A stretch of 64,000 bases of DNA from Choristoneura fumiferana. Its lineage: Eukaryota > Arthropoda > Insecta > Lepidoptera > Tortricidae. Positions 1 to 11,900 of the stretch are shown here, in pieces (position 1 is the stretch's first letter; the number at the start of each line of letters is the position of its first letter). Position numbers and translations under genes: made by a program. The DNA lies in the NCBI RefSeq assembly GCF_025370935.1, contig NC_133481.1, positions 18,605,586 to 18,669,585 on the forward strand, written 5' to 3'. The notes beneath the pieces were generated by a model, which worked only from the letters and a program-made list of their open reading frames with translations, made no database searches and was not told where the DNA came from.

Positions 1-147
1 AAGAAACAAAGAAGCTATTTAAAATTGTGTTAACTTCTGTAATAAAAACATAATAAATACCGCTAATAAATGTACATGTAGCTATTTTTAGTCCATTTGT
101 GTTCGAAATACCAAGAAACGTGTGTTACAATTTGACCGTTAATTCAA
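1..147. repeat. Interspersed repeat, copy 1 of a pair with 7673-7820
   Basis: About 147 bp matching 7673-7820 in the same orientation with scattered substitutions. Shared stretches include 'ctatttaaaattgtgt', 'acataataaata', 'tccatttgtgttcgaaata' and 'caatttgaccgttaattcaa'. The copy at the window start may be cut by the window edge. No coding potential is seen. Family not identified. Confidence 0.75.
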
Positions 148-435
148 CACAAACAAACAAACATCACGCCTGTATTCCCAAATGGGGTACTTAGAGGCAG
201 AGCACACGAAACGTTACCGCTTCGGAGCCACTTTTAGCAATTTTAGGTTTTAGGTTGGACAAAAACGGTACAATCAAAGACTACAGTATATATAGGGAGA
301 TAGACGGGTATCTCAGAACTTGTATTGGTTTGTATGGAAAGACGTGCCATCTAGTTCTCATTGTTAAAGCTCGCGCCTATGCATGTGTGCGTGCGTGCGT
401 ACGCTTACGTATACATAGCTATCTATACAATTAAT

Positions 436-631
436 GTTTCATGCTCAGTTATTGCTGGGTAATATAATGCATTACTTCTTTGTTTGAAATAAGTCTGATG
501 AAATTTCCGGTTTCCATACATTGTTCATGATTTCGTATTTCAATAATGTATAGAAACCACAATTTTTTTTAGATTTATTTCAACAAAAGAGTAAATGCAC
601 TATACTACCCAGCGTTAACTGAGCATGAAAC
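436..631. mobile_element. Foldback MITE-like palindrome
   Basis: The two ends are inverted copies of about 40 bp: 'gtttcatgctcagtta..' at 436 and its complement ending '..taactgagcatgaaac' at 631. The interior also folds: 'ggtttccatacattgttcatg' (written as two arms around 'aataatgtatagaaacc') is partly self-complementary. At about 196 bp with no coding capacity, it looks like a foldback or MITE element. The target-site duplication is unclear. Confidence 0.6.
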
Positions 632-2687
632 ACAAATTTTATATTAAGTCCTAAATTTCATCCTGTAGATTATCAATATTACGCCTATAGATAAAATTAA
701 GTAAAAATGTATGAGATAGTGCAAAATAGAAGAAGACAACTAAGTTCACGGCACTTAGGAATTTACTATAAAAATCAGTACTTACCAAATGTTAATATAC
801 CACGTATTACTTTTAATGGTCTTACTACTATTTTGCTTAGATCTCTGCGCTATGACGGGTTGGGATAAAAAGCAAGGGAGCAAAGGTTTTAATTCAGTTT
901 CATCAATCGCCATTTATTAATATATAAGTTTTTGCAATAGACTATGCATGTTAAGCACATGTAAAATGTGACTAAGGGGCTATCCAGGTAAACAATATCA
1001 CCACCAACATTCTGAACCCACGTTCGAAATCTGTTCATTTCCTTCGCCGGATCTGGGAATGCATGAAGACTTACACCTAAAAATAAAAATAAGTTATGTT
1101 ATACTCTTTTTTCAGATTCATAAAAAGCACAAGTGCACACTTGTTCTTACATATAATGTGCAATTGTGCTTTATTCTCATAAAACAAATTTGAACTTGTG
1201 CCACAAAAGAAAAAAAAGGAACCCCATAAATGATCACATATATGATCCCTTATAATATAGGTATATAAAGGCTTATATGATCTGTCTGTCTTTTAAGACC
1301 TTTTTTCTCTGGAAAGCGCAGAGATAGCCTCATCATCATTCCATCTGTTATCCTTAATCAGAGACATAGGGCTCTCAGCATATTTTTCGGCATAATAACG
1401 ATGTGATACGATGGCTGTGGTGCCAAAAACATTGATCAAAATAAGAAACCCTATTTCAACAACGGTTAATGATTATTATTAACCTTTTAAATACAGTTAG
1501 AATGTATACCTAGCGATATCATTCGCCTTTGCCAAGCTTACTTCAATAGGTATTTTATGAGAGACTGAAAGCTCAACCTTACAATTGGTAAACTAATTTA
1601 TTAGAATGGTTACCTTTTCCACTTCTCGTCATGCATCCAGGCACGCAGCAAATGAGAAAAGACATAATATTTAACAATTACGTTCAGTAGATAATAGATA
1701 CTAAAATCAGTCTATCTCGTCTCGACGCTAAATCAGAGGAGAATTTAACGGAGGAGGAAGCACTAAAACACAAATGAAAACACAACTCACTAAAAAAACG
1801 GCAAAAAAGGTTGGAAAAACTGTAAAACCACAAGTTTTCTAAAACTTTGCAGACATAACCGACATTTTGTTTTTTTTACCTCGGAAAAGCAATGACAGAT
1901 ACAGCGGGGCTACTACGTAAATCGAAACTCGAAGTTCGTATTGTACCGTCCCTCTCACTCTCGTATTAAGTAGTATAAGTGTCAGAGGGACCGCACGACA
2001 CGAACATCGAGTTTCGAGTTTCATAGTAGCCCTGCAGTACAGTCCATAAACGAGTAGGTAAGCAATGTTACTAGTAAAATGTTCTCTGTTCCTTTCAAAT
2101 TTCTTGAGAAAGTTCAATTAATCTTTGAATAAAATGTTTATTATTAAGATTGAATGTTTAATATGATATAAAAACATATTGATGTACTTTCACTATTATA
2201 TTTTGGTTATGGCAAGAAAGCAGAATTTATAGGTAAGTTATTTTAACAAGGAGCGCTAGATTTCGCTAGCTTCTATGCAAATTGAGGAACCTACATACTA
2301 TTGAGAAGAGACCATAGCGACCATTGACAGGTTGCTAGCCTGTCGCCTACGGTATACTTTAACCTATATCCTCCCTCAGTCGCCTCTTACGACATCCACG
2401 GAAGAAATGGAGAGGTGTAATTCTAACCCGACACCACACGGGTGAAGTCTAATCTTAAATTAAACGTAGTATAACTCAACTCAGACGCATAAGTTGTAGA
2501 TACAACTTCCGACGCTGGTCCTTCGGACTTTGGTCCCCAGGCTCCATCTGCCTGGAGAGAGATCTCTCTATTGTGGCTCACCCCTCACCATCCGATTGAT
2601 TTTATAGCATCCGTCCTAGTACCTAAATGAAACATTCTGGCTCATCGTTAATGTGTAGAAATACTTATTGATATGCTAATATTTCAG
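632..2687. other. Intronic or intergenic DNA upstream of the ceramidase exons
   Basis: No coding exon is recognised here. It is probably intron of the neutral ceramidase gene, whose upstream exons lie outside the window. It contains the palindromic element at 1906-2036. Around 2230-2450 is an unclassified repeat-like stretch ('cctcttacgacatccacgg') that resembles retroposon-derived sequence common in moth genomes; that resemblance is from memory only. Confidence 0.4.
1906..2036. mobile_element. Palindromic 'GGGCTACTA' MITE family, copy a
   Basis: Ends are inverted copies ('ggggctactacg' and 'catagtagccctg'). The arms carry the shared core 'accgtccctctcactctcgt' on one side and a complement-like 'gtcagagggaccg' on the other. 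At least six related copies occur in the window, near 8699, 15988, 21363, 37220, 38266 and 45446. It is non-coding; the short reading frame through it is a by-product of the palindrome. Confidence 0.75.
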
Positions 2688-5013
2688 ATAGGGGCAAACC
2701 CTCGCAACAACCTTCGTCAGGGGTCATCTCACGTCGTAGTTGAAAGGCAAGACCTTGGAGAATGGGTGGTGGTCGCCACTGACGCTAACTGGGAGACCAA
2801 GTAAGTGCCTTGACCTTGTACCTTTACGACAGTGGCCTTTGTTTACCTACATATGTATATATATCTCGAGCAAGTCGATGTACAGTTGTCGGGGTAAGAA
2901 AAGGTTCGTCATCGTAAAGTCAACATTTGCTTGCACCAAGGCAATTATAACATTAATTTTATTACTCCTTAGATATTAATGTCTTTTTGACAAGATTTGA
3001 ATTTTGTGTTCGTATTTATTGGTAATATTTTTTGGAATTTTATTATAAAAAAAAGTAAGTATGCAATTTCCCAGAAACTACTTTTTGGTTTTAGCCAGTC
3101 CGTAAGATGGAAGTTTAGGCTTCCCTGCGTTTCTAGTAGCCTTTGGCCTATCGACGTTAGTGGGAAAATCAAAAACATAAAACGACGGCAGGGTTAGAAT
3201 CTTAGAATATCTGTTTCTTTAAAAAAGATCTTAATGATTCAGGCGTCTTCAAATTATAAATTGCTCTATTTGCCTAAATGCATTTGCAATAACAGGTTAA
3301 TTGACTGATAGTGACAGGTCAACTAATAAAGAAAAGTACCGCGTAAACAAGACTATCTATCTAGTCTATAGTCCATATTTTGTATTATTTTTTACAGAAT
3401 TAAAATAAATGATAGCCATTACGGAAAATTGTATTAAAAGTAAATCTTAATTAAAAACGAGCATATCCGCCATTCGCATCAATCACGGATTGCAGTCGCT
3501 TTGGCATTGAGCTAACAAGGCGAGAGCATAATGTTCTCTGAAACCCCCCCAAACATTTCGGCAATGCTCAGCGACAGCTACCTTAGTTCTCTCGATATTA
3601 TTTATCCACCGCTGCACCATCAAACTCCATATATTTTCTATGAGGTTCAGGTCAGCTGATTTCACAAGCTAAGGAATCACCACTACTTCAGGATGCTGAC
3701 GGAACCAGTCGTTCACGATACGCGCTTTGTGAATAGGGGCGTTGTCATGGACATAATTGAACTCTGCCAGTTCATCAGCTGGAAATACAGTACGAACGCT
3801 TTGAAGCATATTGTCCTACAGCACCGTTACGTAGGTAACTTGCTGCATTTGCCCTAAGTGGAAACTCAATAAACTCGCCTACTCTATCAGCCGAGATCTA
3901 ACCACAAATGTTGGCAAATATGCGTCCAGAACTAAGATTTGGCAATACGTGATCCTCCAAATACCTCGTTCCGTTTACTTTTCACAAGTTTAGTCTCCCA
4001 TGTTAGGATGATTGGAAGCTCTTTTCATCAGTAAAAATACCAACCAATACTCCAATCAAAATTTAAATACTTGTTCCGGCAAAATTTAAACTGCTTTTTG
4101 AGCATTAGCTATCGATGACGAAAAAGTCCCATAGAGTGCAACGCATTTCTTATTACTCTCGGATATTTATACATCAATTAATTCGGCGAAATAACTACTT
4201 AGTTTTCATGAAACCATTTTTTTCATATTTCCGACTCAAAAAAATATTTTGCGCTTGGGTAAGAATTGGTACACTCGTATGGCGGTGATCAGCTAGATTA
4301 CCCTCTTCCGCATGTCTCCTAATCCAGAACCTTACAATGTCTTTCGTAATATTACTATATAAGGGGTCCATATCGACTCTCATAACTGTCGCAATTTATA
4401 ATAATATAATGTACTTAATGTATTGTTTTTCATCACTCTTATTTCTCTGATCCATTAATTGTTCAGAATTGTGATAAAACAAACCTAAATAACCTACCAA
4501 TAGAGTTCTACAAGATTTAATAACCTAAAAAATATATTAGAATAAGTACCTAACCAAAAAAAAACATTACATTAATGACTTGCGAAAATTTAGATGCGCA
4601 TCGGTAAAAACAAAATAAGAATACGTCCACTGACTTCTTCACTTATTTCTGTAGGTACACAATATTGCCTAGCTAGTGTAATGGTGTTATAGAGCAGCCA
4701 ACGACACAAATTCTCGTATAATAGATTATAGTTTTTCGCGCACAAATCGGCTACTTCCAACACCTTTCTTCTCTTCCTTAAGTGAAACGCTGAAACGCAA
4801 TGAAATTTGACATTCCTCCATCTGTCCAGGTTCCACTGGGAGCGCGTGTCCACTCTCCTGGGGACCAGCCAAGCGACATTCGAGTGGACAATTCCAGAAG
4901 GAACACTAGCGGCTCCCCACCGCTTCGTGTACTATGGCGCCTCCCGGTCGCTGCTTGGTACCATCACGGAATTCACTGGGACCAGTAACAGCTTTACTAT
5001 ATTAAACGAATAG
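2688..5013 (+). CDS. CDase: Neutral ceramidase, last two exons (partial gene)
   Basis: Neutral ceramidase hydrolyses ceramide to sphingosine and a fatty acid, usually at the plasma membrane or as a secreted enzyme. Only the C-terminal ~98 residues are present, from the Ig-like C-terminal domain; the catalytic N-terminal domain lies outside the window. Exon A is 2688-2800, preceded by 'atttcag' and followed by 'gtaagt'. It encodes a segment with GANPRNNLRQG and ATDANWETK. Exon B is 4830-5013, preceded by 'tctgtccag' and ending in TAG. It encodes FHWERVSTLLGTSQATFEW, then YGASRSLLGT and EFTGTSNSFTI. The split codon (aa|g = Lys) joins WETK to FHW, as expected for the family. The intron (2801-4829) holds a Tc1-like transposase remnant and a LINE fragment. 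No polyadenylation signal was seen close to the stop. Identification rests on remembered family motifs. Confidence 0.88.
2958..3190 (-). mobile_element. LINE reverse-transcriptase C-terminus fragment
   Basis: On the minus strand this reads as a decayed C-terminal tail of a non-LTR retrotransposon polyprotein, with words like 'LTDWLKPKSSFWE'. The same segment, better preserved, is at 51353-51535 on the minus strand; both share 'cagaaa' followed by 'actttttggttttagccagt'. It lies in the last ceramidase intron. Clade is uncertain (Jockey/CR1-like group). Confidence 0.65.
3455..4390 (-). pseudogene. Degraded Tc1-like transposase
   Basis: Minus-strand fragments in several frames match a Tc1/mariner-superfamily transposase. 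There is an N-terminal helix-turn-helix part (WIRRHAEEGNLADHRHT, ~4195-4383). A first catalytic-Asp context (FTDEKSFQS) lies near 4003-4035. The second Asp context (VHDNAPIHKARIVNDWF) lies near 3705-3765. The Glu context (ADLNLIENIW) lies near 3625-3665. In-frame stops, including one just before the last segment, and frameshifts make it inactive. Terminal inverted repeats were not located with certainty. It sits antisense in the last ceramidase intron. Confidence 0.85.
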
Positions 5014-7218
5014 TGGTTAACTGTGGTTTTATTTGGTACCAAGTGTGTCCTACCTGTTATGACCTGCTTAGCTTGCCGTAGCTTGGATATTCACAACCAT
5101 TGGCGTATTCAAGATCACTTTCCAGGCCTGTCCCTTGAAATGCAATGGGCGGTTTATCGAAGCATTTGACACCCAAATCTTAGGAAGAGCGGTTCTCAAT
5201 CTTTTTTTGGCGACGGAACCCTATTGGATGGCTGGCGATATAAGCCGGAGCCCTAAAATAGGTATAGTCAAAAACAGCTATGAATGGGATTTTGTACTTT
5301 GGAACCTATAGCATATAAGTTAATTATGTTCAGTATTTTTGTGACCTCCGCAGAAGCTTCGCGGAGCCCATTTGGTTTGCTGGTTTAAAGTCGCTCAGCG
5401 AGCTATACCTATTCGAGTGTGTTATACCTATTCTGAGTTTCCCCGAAGGATGAAATTTCAATGAGGTTATCCAACAGAGAACCGAAGTCGTCGACATAGC
5501 ACACAGGATAGTAAGCTGAAGCTTGTACTATTACTTATTATGTGGCTGAAGTGGCTATGAGCTGGCTATATCTGTCTAAGGTAATAACCACTGGAAGTTT
5601 AAAGGGGATTTCCTGGGTGGAGAGGCGACTTGCTTGGCAAACGTAACGAAGGGTGCCCTACGCCTAGATGGAGGGACGATTTGCGAAGGGCTGGCAGCAG
5701 CTAGAATAGAGAAGTCAAAGTTTTCAACATATGAAAAATATTCAAAATTACGCGTTTTAGGGTAGGTCTAACCTGAGGCTATATTGTCTAGTCTAACGAG
5801 CTGACGTTCACGATCGCATACGCCATCCCTTTCTAGCCTCATCTTATACCGTGTGATAGAAAGAAGTGGTGAAAACGATTGTGATTCCAAGTGTGTTAGA
5901 CAATAAGGCCTCTGCTTATAGGTCGATGACGATGATGATGATTGTGATGAAAAGTACTCCAATTAGTGATAAACAGTTCAGGCCAAATAAATCGCGTAAA
6001 TCGTGCCATCTGGACAGGCTCAATGGTTGGCAGTTCAATGCATTTTAGCACTAGATACCGCGCGAGTAAGCATGCGTCGTCGTGTTAGTTCTTCAGTTTG
6101 CCTACAGATGGGGTTACTGGAACCATACATTAAATTACTTTACAAATGTACACAGTGAACCAATATGTATGACATACTTATACGTAAATAGAAACTACTA
6201 AACTTTGCTCGCGTGAACCGTTAGATCTGGCAATTTTATTGAAATTGCGGAATTTCACTAAATTTCCGTGGGTATTCCCAAAAATTATATCAGGATTCTC
6301 ATTTATGTTTTATGAAGAATTCTCGTCAAAATTAAGTAACTACTTAGTGCTGCTGGCAGAAAAACGAAATGTCATTAATAAAAAGATAAAAAGAAATAGG
6401 AAAATAAAATAAGAAGAAAAATGATAATTAAAAAAATTAAAAAAAGGAAGATAATAGCTGGGAATAGGAAATAGGAAATAGGAAGGAAAGTATATACTTG
6501 TGTTTTACTATACTGCTTACTGTGTTGGTGTGCAATAAAGAGTTATTGTATTGTATTGTATTGAAGGTGAATTACTTCCTAGGTGGTACTTAAGTTTATT
6601 GACAGATCACTTTCAATTATCTTATAGTCTAGAGCTGGATCTTGTTACTTTAATTATAACACTAACCTCCATTGGCTAGCACAGCACTAATTGACATTCT
6701 TATAAAGCGATCTAACTGCCGCCATTCAATTCAGAACCATCTACTCTAAGCTCATAATTTTAGGAATCATTTTACGTCGACGACATGATGACATAAGACT
6801 TTATATTCTTAAGCATTCTTTTATTGTGTGATTGAATGATCGCTGTTATGATGAATGATACAAACAATCGTGTATACATTATATCTTATGCTAGCGGTAG
6901 CCAGTCGAATCTTTTCTAGTTGTAATAGTTTCTAGGCACATTTCGAGCTGCGAGTAAGTATTATTAAATCTAGCTGTTGCACTGAATTGCCTTTTTAAGA
7001 CGTGCGTTGCGTCGAGCATTTTGTAGTACCTACTGGGTCTGGTAGATTAATTGACGGAAATGTTGGCAAGTTTTTAATAAGGTAAAGTAGGTAAACAAAT
7101 GCTATCGGGGGTCGTAAACTTTAGCTTTAGAAGATAAGATAATTCTTAAGATTATGGTGGTGTCCATAAATATGTTATGAAGTTGTGTTGTGTGTATCTG
7201 TCAACGAATTACATAATT

Positions 7219-7276
7219 AGTCAGTTGAGTGAGAAAAATAAGTGTTCGGTTAGTTTCGTGTTGGTATTTAAAAAGG
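7219..7276 (+). promoter_or_regulatory. Possible non-coding first exon upstream of TKFC
   Basis: An initiator-like 'attagtcagttgag' is followed by ~50 bp of leader-like sequence and a possible splice donor ('aaaaag|gtgggtgagt'). TKFC translation starts at 8935 just after 'ttcaacag|tcgaaga', which could be an acceptor. This is inference from local motifs only; transcripts would be needed. Confidence 0.2.
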
Positions 7277-7672
7277 TGGGTGAGTATTTATTTTACTGTT
7301 AATTGCAATTAAGTTAGCAAAATGGGTTTAATTTAAAATGTTTTGACGTAACCTACGTATAATTTCAGTTGTAGTAGGTATTACATATTAGTTACGGTGC
7401 GCCGGTAAGGAAAAACCACAATAAAATAACATGAAGTTAAAAAAGTAGGCACATAAAATTTCATTAAAATATTAGCTACCTAGTTACTTAGTCTCTGAAC
7501 TTACGTAAAACTTAGTGAACAGAAAAATATGCTGCATATTATAATCTGTTCACTGAGTTTTATTTTAAATTTGGCGACATCTAAAAACCTAACTGCATTT
7601 TCTTTTGGCTAAATATACTACATTTATTTTAACATTTGAAGCTAAACGGTAAAATTTGCACACTTTTTTAAA

Positions 7673-7820
7673 TGAAACAACGGAACTATTTAAAATTGTG
7701 TGAACTTCTATAGTAAAAACATAATAAATAACGCTACTAAATGTACATGTAGGTTTTTTTAGTCCATTTGTGTTCGAAATATCGAGAAACGTGTGTTGCA
7801 ATTTGACCGTTAATTCAAAC
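7673..7820. repeat. Interspersed repeat, copy 2 of a pair with 1-147
   Basis: A second copy of the ~147-bp repeat found at the window start, same orientation, about 90% alike by eye. The two copies flank the ceramidase exons. No coding capacity is seen. Confidence 0.75.
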
Positions 7821-7864
7821 CTTAAATTAAACGGAGTATAGGTGTAGTGTGTATGAAGTTCCAA

Positions 7865-8081
7865 CAGTGGCGTAGCTACCGGAGGGCTAGATGGGGCAGT
7901 GGCCGGGGCCCCCACCCCAAGCTCAGGGGGCCCCTCGGACTGACTTGCAAACTATAAATGACAAATCTGGAGGTACGTCGAATTCAAAATACGGCGAATA
8001 CGGAACAAACGAATTTAAATAGTTTGGTTGGGGCCCTAGTTTTTTTGCCCCAGGGCCTTTGGTTACCTAGCTACGCCTCTG
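7865..8081. mobile_element. hAT-type MITE ('CAGTGGCGTAGCTA'), copy 1
   Basis: Terminal inverted repeats are CAGTGGCGTAGCTACC at the left and TAGCTACGCCTCTG at the right. The 8-bp flanks agttccaa (7857-7864) and agctccaa (8082-8089) match at 7 of 8 positions, the target-duplication length of hAT elements. The interior is G/C-run rich ('ggggcccc') and non-coding. Relatives lie at 17097-17277 and 51896-52272. Confidence 0.82.
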
Positions 8082-8382
8082 AGCTCCAATCATACTCGTA
8101 TTAACAGTACCTACCTATTACATTGAGTTGTAACCTGTTGGCGTCGTTTAGTGCTGGTTCTGTGTGTTGTTGAATGACAGGTTCAACATATTATTATGAG
8201 ATTTTAGGGGAAAGCGGGGTTCAAAGTGCCGAATTTTCGTTAGAAAAAAAGCTAAGTATGATAAAAATCTCTACAAACTTTGTGGCGTACGAACGTTATG
8301 TAAAGAATGGGGCATTTCCGAATATTGATAGTGTTTTGTGTAACAGTTTGCTTGCTTTGGCAAGCAATGTTTTGACATTTTT

Positions 8383-8650
8383 ATGAGATCATCATCATCA
8401 TCATGTCAGCCAAAAGACGTCTACTGCTGGACACAGGCCTCCCCCCAAGGCTCTCCACTCAGACCGGTCTTGTGCTTTTCGCATCCACCGCGATCCCGCG
8501 ATCTTAACCAGGTTGTCGCTCCATCTTGTTGGAGGCCTAACGACAGGTCGTCTCCCGGTCCGCGGACGCCATTCGAGAACCTTTTGACCCCATCGGCCAT
8601 CAGTCCTGCGAGCAATGTGCCCCGCCCATTGCCACTTCAGTTTCTTTAGT
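8383..8650 (-). mobile_element. RTE-clade LINE 3' fragment
   Basis: On the minus strand this is the end of an RTE-type LINE. It has the reverse-transcriptase C-terminal tail, then the 'GGCCTGTGTCCAGCAGTAGA'-type end and a (GAT)n tail, seen on the plus strand as 'atcatcatcatcatgtcagc'. The same family is at 46326-46455 and 53360-53995. No reading frame is intact. Confidence 0.8.
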
Positions 8651-8698
8651 TTTTTATGAGATCAATCGGAACAAATACGAGTACCGCTGTGGGCCTGG

Positions 8699-8815
8699 GG
8701 GGCTACTGCGAACTTTGAAAATCGAAGTTCGTATCGCACCGTCTCTCTCACTCTCGTAATAATAAATAGCGTCAGCGGGACGGCAAGATACGAAGTTCGA
8801 ATTTTGCAGGGTTGT
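8699..8815. mobile_element. Palindromic 'GGGCTACTA' MITE family, copy b
   Basis: Shares the arms and core ('accgtctctctcactctcgt', then 'gtcagcgggacgg') with the copy at 1906-2036. It lies ~120 bp upstream of the TKFC start codon, so it may sit in the promoter or leader. Confidence 0.75.
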
Positions 8816-8934
8816 TTCGTCGTTTCAAATGCAAACAAATACTTATACGTGTCTTGACTGCTGGGCTTGTACTGTGAGGTCTTAGAGTCCAAGTAACGAC
8901 CAATTAAATTGAATTAAAATTCAACAGTCGAAGA

Positions 8935-11900
8935 ATGTCTCGCAAGCCAATAACAAAGAAGATAATCAACACTGCGGAGAGTTGCGTGGACGACAATCTG
9001 CGGGGAGTGGTGGCGACCTACCCGCAGTTGCAGCTGCATCCGAAGCATCGGGTGGTCACCGTTAGAAGCACGGTTAGTACCCCAGAACAAATCCTACTAC
9101 TATTACAAGCAGCTGTTGCTGTTGCCCGAGACTCAATCCGCATAGAATTCTTTTATCGTTACCCTGCGGGAACTAAGCAATTATTCGGGATAAAAACTAT
9201 CCTATGTCCTTCCCCGGGACTCAAAATATCTTTATACCGAATTTCATTTAAATAGTGTACGGTTCAATACCGCACAGCACTTTTTAGATTAGAATCGCGC
9301 CCTACTTTAGTTATACGTCGCAGCGCCGACAACAGCACTTTTACCTAAGATCGCACTAATATAAACTAATATTAACGCTTAATCTCACACTCTTAATACG
9401 AACGTAGAAGATACACGGTCTCGATATACTAGCTTGTTACTTTAACGTAGAAATATCAATAAACTACTAAAGAGTCATAACTTTAACTTATCTTCAACAA
9501 CCTCAACAAGGCGCTCTACTAAAACTTAGTAGCGGCCCCTACAAATAGGTTCAGCGGTTTCGACATGATGAGGTAATAAACAAAAAAGCAGACTTAAACT
9601 ATCGCATTTATAATATTAGTTGGATTAGTGGGATGCGAATGTTTGTATGGGAGTGTGTCCATGCGTATGTTAGTTACTCCTTCACGCTTAAATGTTTTTT
9701 CCTTAAATTAAACACGACTATTTTCTTTCAGGTTGATTCGAAGAGAGTCGCTGTTTTGGGCGGCGGTGGTTCAGGCCATGAACCATTCGCAGGAGGTGCA
9801 GTATCTTAAAACTTTTACAAATACAATATTTTCTAACTTTTGCTTCTTCCGCATAGGCATTAATGAAAATCTACCCGCCTTCTCCTTTCCTCTGAAACTA
9901 TAGCGGCCACATTTCATCCCTTTTTCACCTGTTTCTGTTTAGGGGTTGATTTTCAAAATACAATAAATGTCATAGCTCACTTATAACTTTGTATTTGATT
10001 TAAATTTTTCACACATTTTATCCCTTTACTCCAATAAGGGATGATTTTCAAAAAAAGATTAATGCTGTTATTTTTAATTTAAAGGACGTAATCTTCGTGC
10101 ACGCCACGATTTTCTAGCAACTTTACGGGATATAATATAATGTAATCATAAACATATCTATATCAGTATTGTATAGGTGGCTATCCGAAATAAATTTTAT
10201 TATTACTATGATATGAAATCAATTTATTTTTGCAGGTCTTGTGGGAAGTGGTATGCTGGACGGTGCTGTAGCCGGAGGAGTTTTCGCGTCACCGCCTACG
10301 GGTCACGTACTCTACGGAATAGCTCAGCTCTACAAGTACAATTCAGGTACCCACTGATTAAAAAGACAAATTATCATCAACGTACAGTTAAATACCTCTT
10401 TTTTTAAGTCGCTGCACTTTTCATTGAGTGGTCGTAGGCCGGTCATTCTCATTTTATCGTGCACCTGTCTAATTACCGTATACCTATACCGCATATTATT
10501 CATGCAAAAGCGACACGGCACTGATACTGAGCTGAGACTGAGTGCACATCTAGAATAACCTAACCTAACCAACAAAAAGTTGGAAAAGCCCCGACTTTGT
10601 CACTTCAAAGTTCAATATCTCAAAAACGGCTGATCCGATTTTGATAAAACATGTCTAAGGACCATTGCTAGAAAACCTGATTTCATATAAAAAAACCTCA
10701 TTCAGTTCAAGCGGTCCATCCGTTTAAGAGCTACGGTGACACAGACAGACAGACACACACACACATAGCGGTCAAACTTATAACACCTCTCTTTTTGCGT
10801 CGGGGGTTAAAAAGGTTGGCTGCCATTTACATTTATCTGTGCAGTCAAGTCTAAATACCGTGTAGTGTAAAGAGGGGGAAAACGAGCATGCGAGTCACCT
10901 GATGGGAAGCAATCACCGCCGCCCATGGACACCTGTCAACAACAGGGGTATCACAGGTGCGTTGCCGGCCCTTTGAGAGACTGATAAGCTCGTTTTTTAA
11001 AAATCCCTAATTTGTACCGCTCCGAAAACACTGTCCCAGAAAACTGGTTCCATACTTCAGTCGTGCGTTTAAAAAAGTTTCGCTTAAAGCGGACGGTGCT
11101 AGATTGCCAATCATCAAGGTGGTGAGGATGAAATGACTGACGCCTGCGCGAAGTACGGTAGTGAATCTTAGCTGTAGGCAACAATCCGAATAATTCATCT
11201 GAACACTCCCCATGATATATGCGGTACAAGATGCAGAGAGATGCAAACATCTCTCCGCATTGCCAGAGGGTCAAACCGGTCGTCCGGTTGCCGACAAATC
11301 TAGCAGCTCTACATTAGATGCGACACCTGAAGAATAGTCCACCCTATTCTAAACCTGGGCAGGGACTCCACCGAAATCGAATATATTTTTTAGGGTTGTT
11401 GAACCTTGAATTGGTGCTACTGAGGGTTACTTTAAATATGAAATAGTCTTGCAACTTGACTCCATTTTACTAACAGCTAAATACATGTTAGTTTGCGGTA
11501 ACGGCTCTCGACTGACCACTTTTTAACCGATACCGGCACGTCCTGGGCAGGTTCTTTTCAATCCGACCTCAACCCGACTGAGTTTCTTGTCGTTTCTTCT
11601 GTTCGGACTACTTCGGACTAACGTATATAGTCTTTCCGAAACGATGTAGCATAAAATTCCGATTGATTGCCAATTCTTCCTTAGCGTCCAAAGTCCGAGG
11701 TCGGCTCAATAGGAGCACCCTTTAGCATGCTAAGCTAAACCTCTTCTTCGAATAGTCAGATAATTACATCGTGCTACTTTTTAATTAAATACCTATGCCA
11801 GTACATAAAACTACCCTAGACTTAAAATACTTACATAATAAAGTAGAAGAAAATAAGTTGTCAGATTGTTTATCACCAAGGTATAAAAGTATATTGTACA

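Larger units (their letters stand above)
5014..7864. other. Intergenic region between ceramidase and TKFC, with repeat crumbs
   Basis: No supported gene. At about 5600-5710 on the plus strand a fragment reads like the RTE LINE C-terminus ('PTPRWRDDLRR'). At 6390-6565 there is an A-rich tract, then 'gcaataaagagttattg' and a (TATTG)n pentamer run, typical of a retroposon 3' end. Around 5190-5260, 'tttttttggcgacggaaccc' resembles a dispersed moth repeat. The rest shows nothing recognisable. Confidence 0.5.

Noticed and set aside
4590..4853. An 87-codon minus-strand open frame
   Set aside because: It overlaps ceramidase exon B antisense and shows no family resemblance; a shadow frame.
8935..9255. 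Translating past 9072 in TKFC exon 1 to give a 106-residue protein
   Set aside because: A donor at 9073 and the exon 2 phase give the expected DhaK sequence, whereas the extra residues come from a retroposon remnant in the intron.
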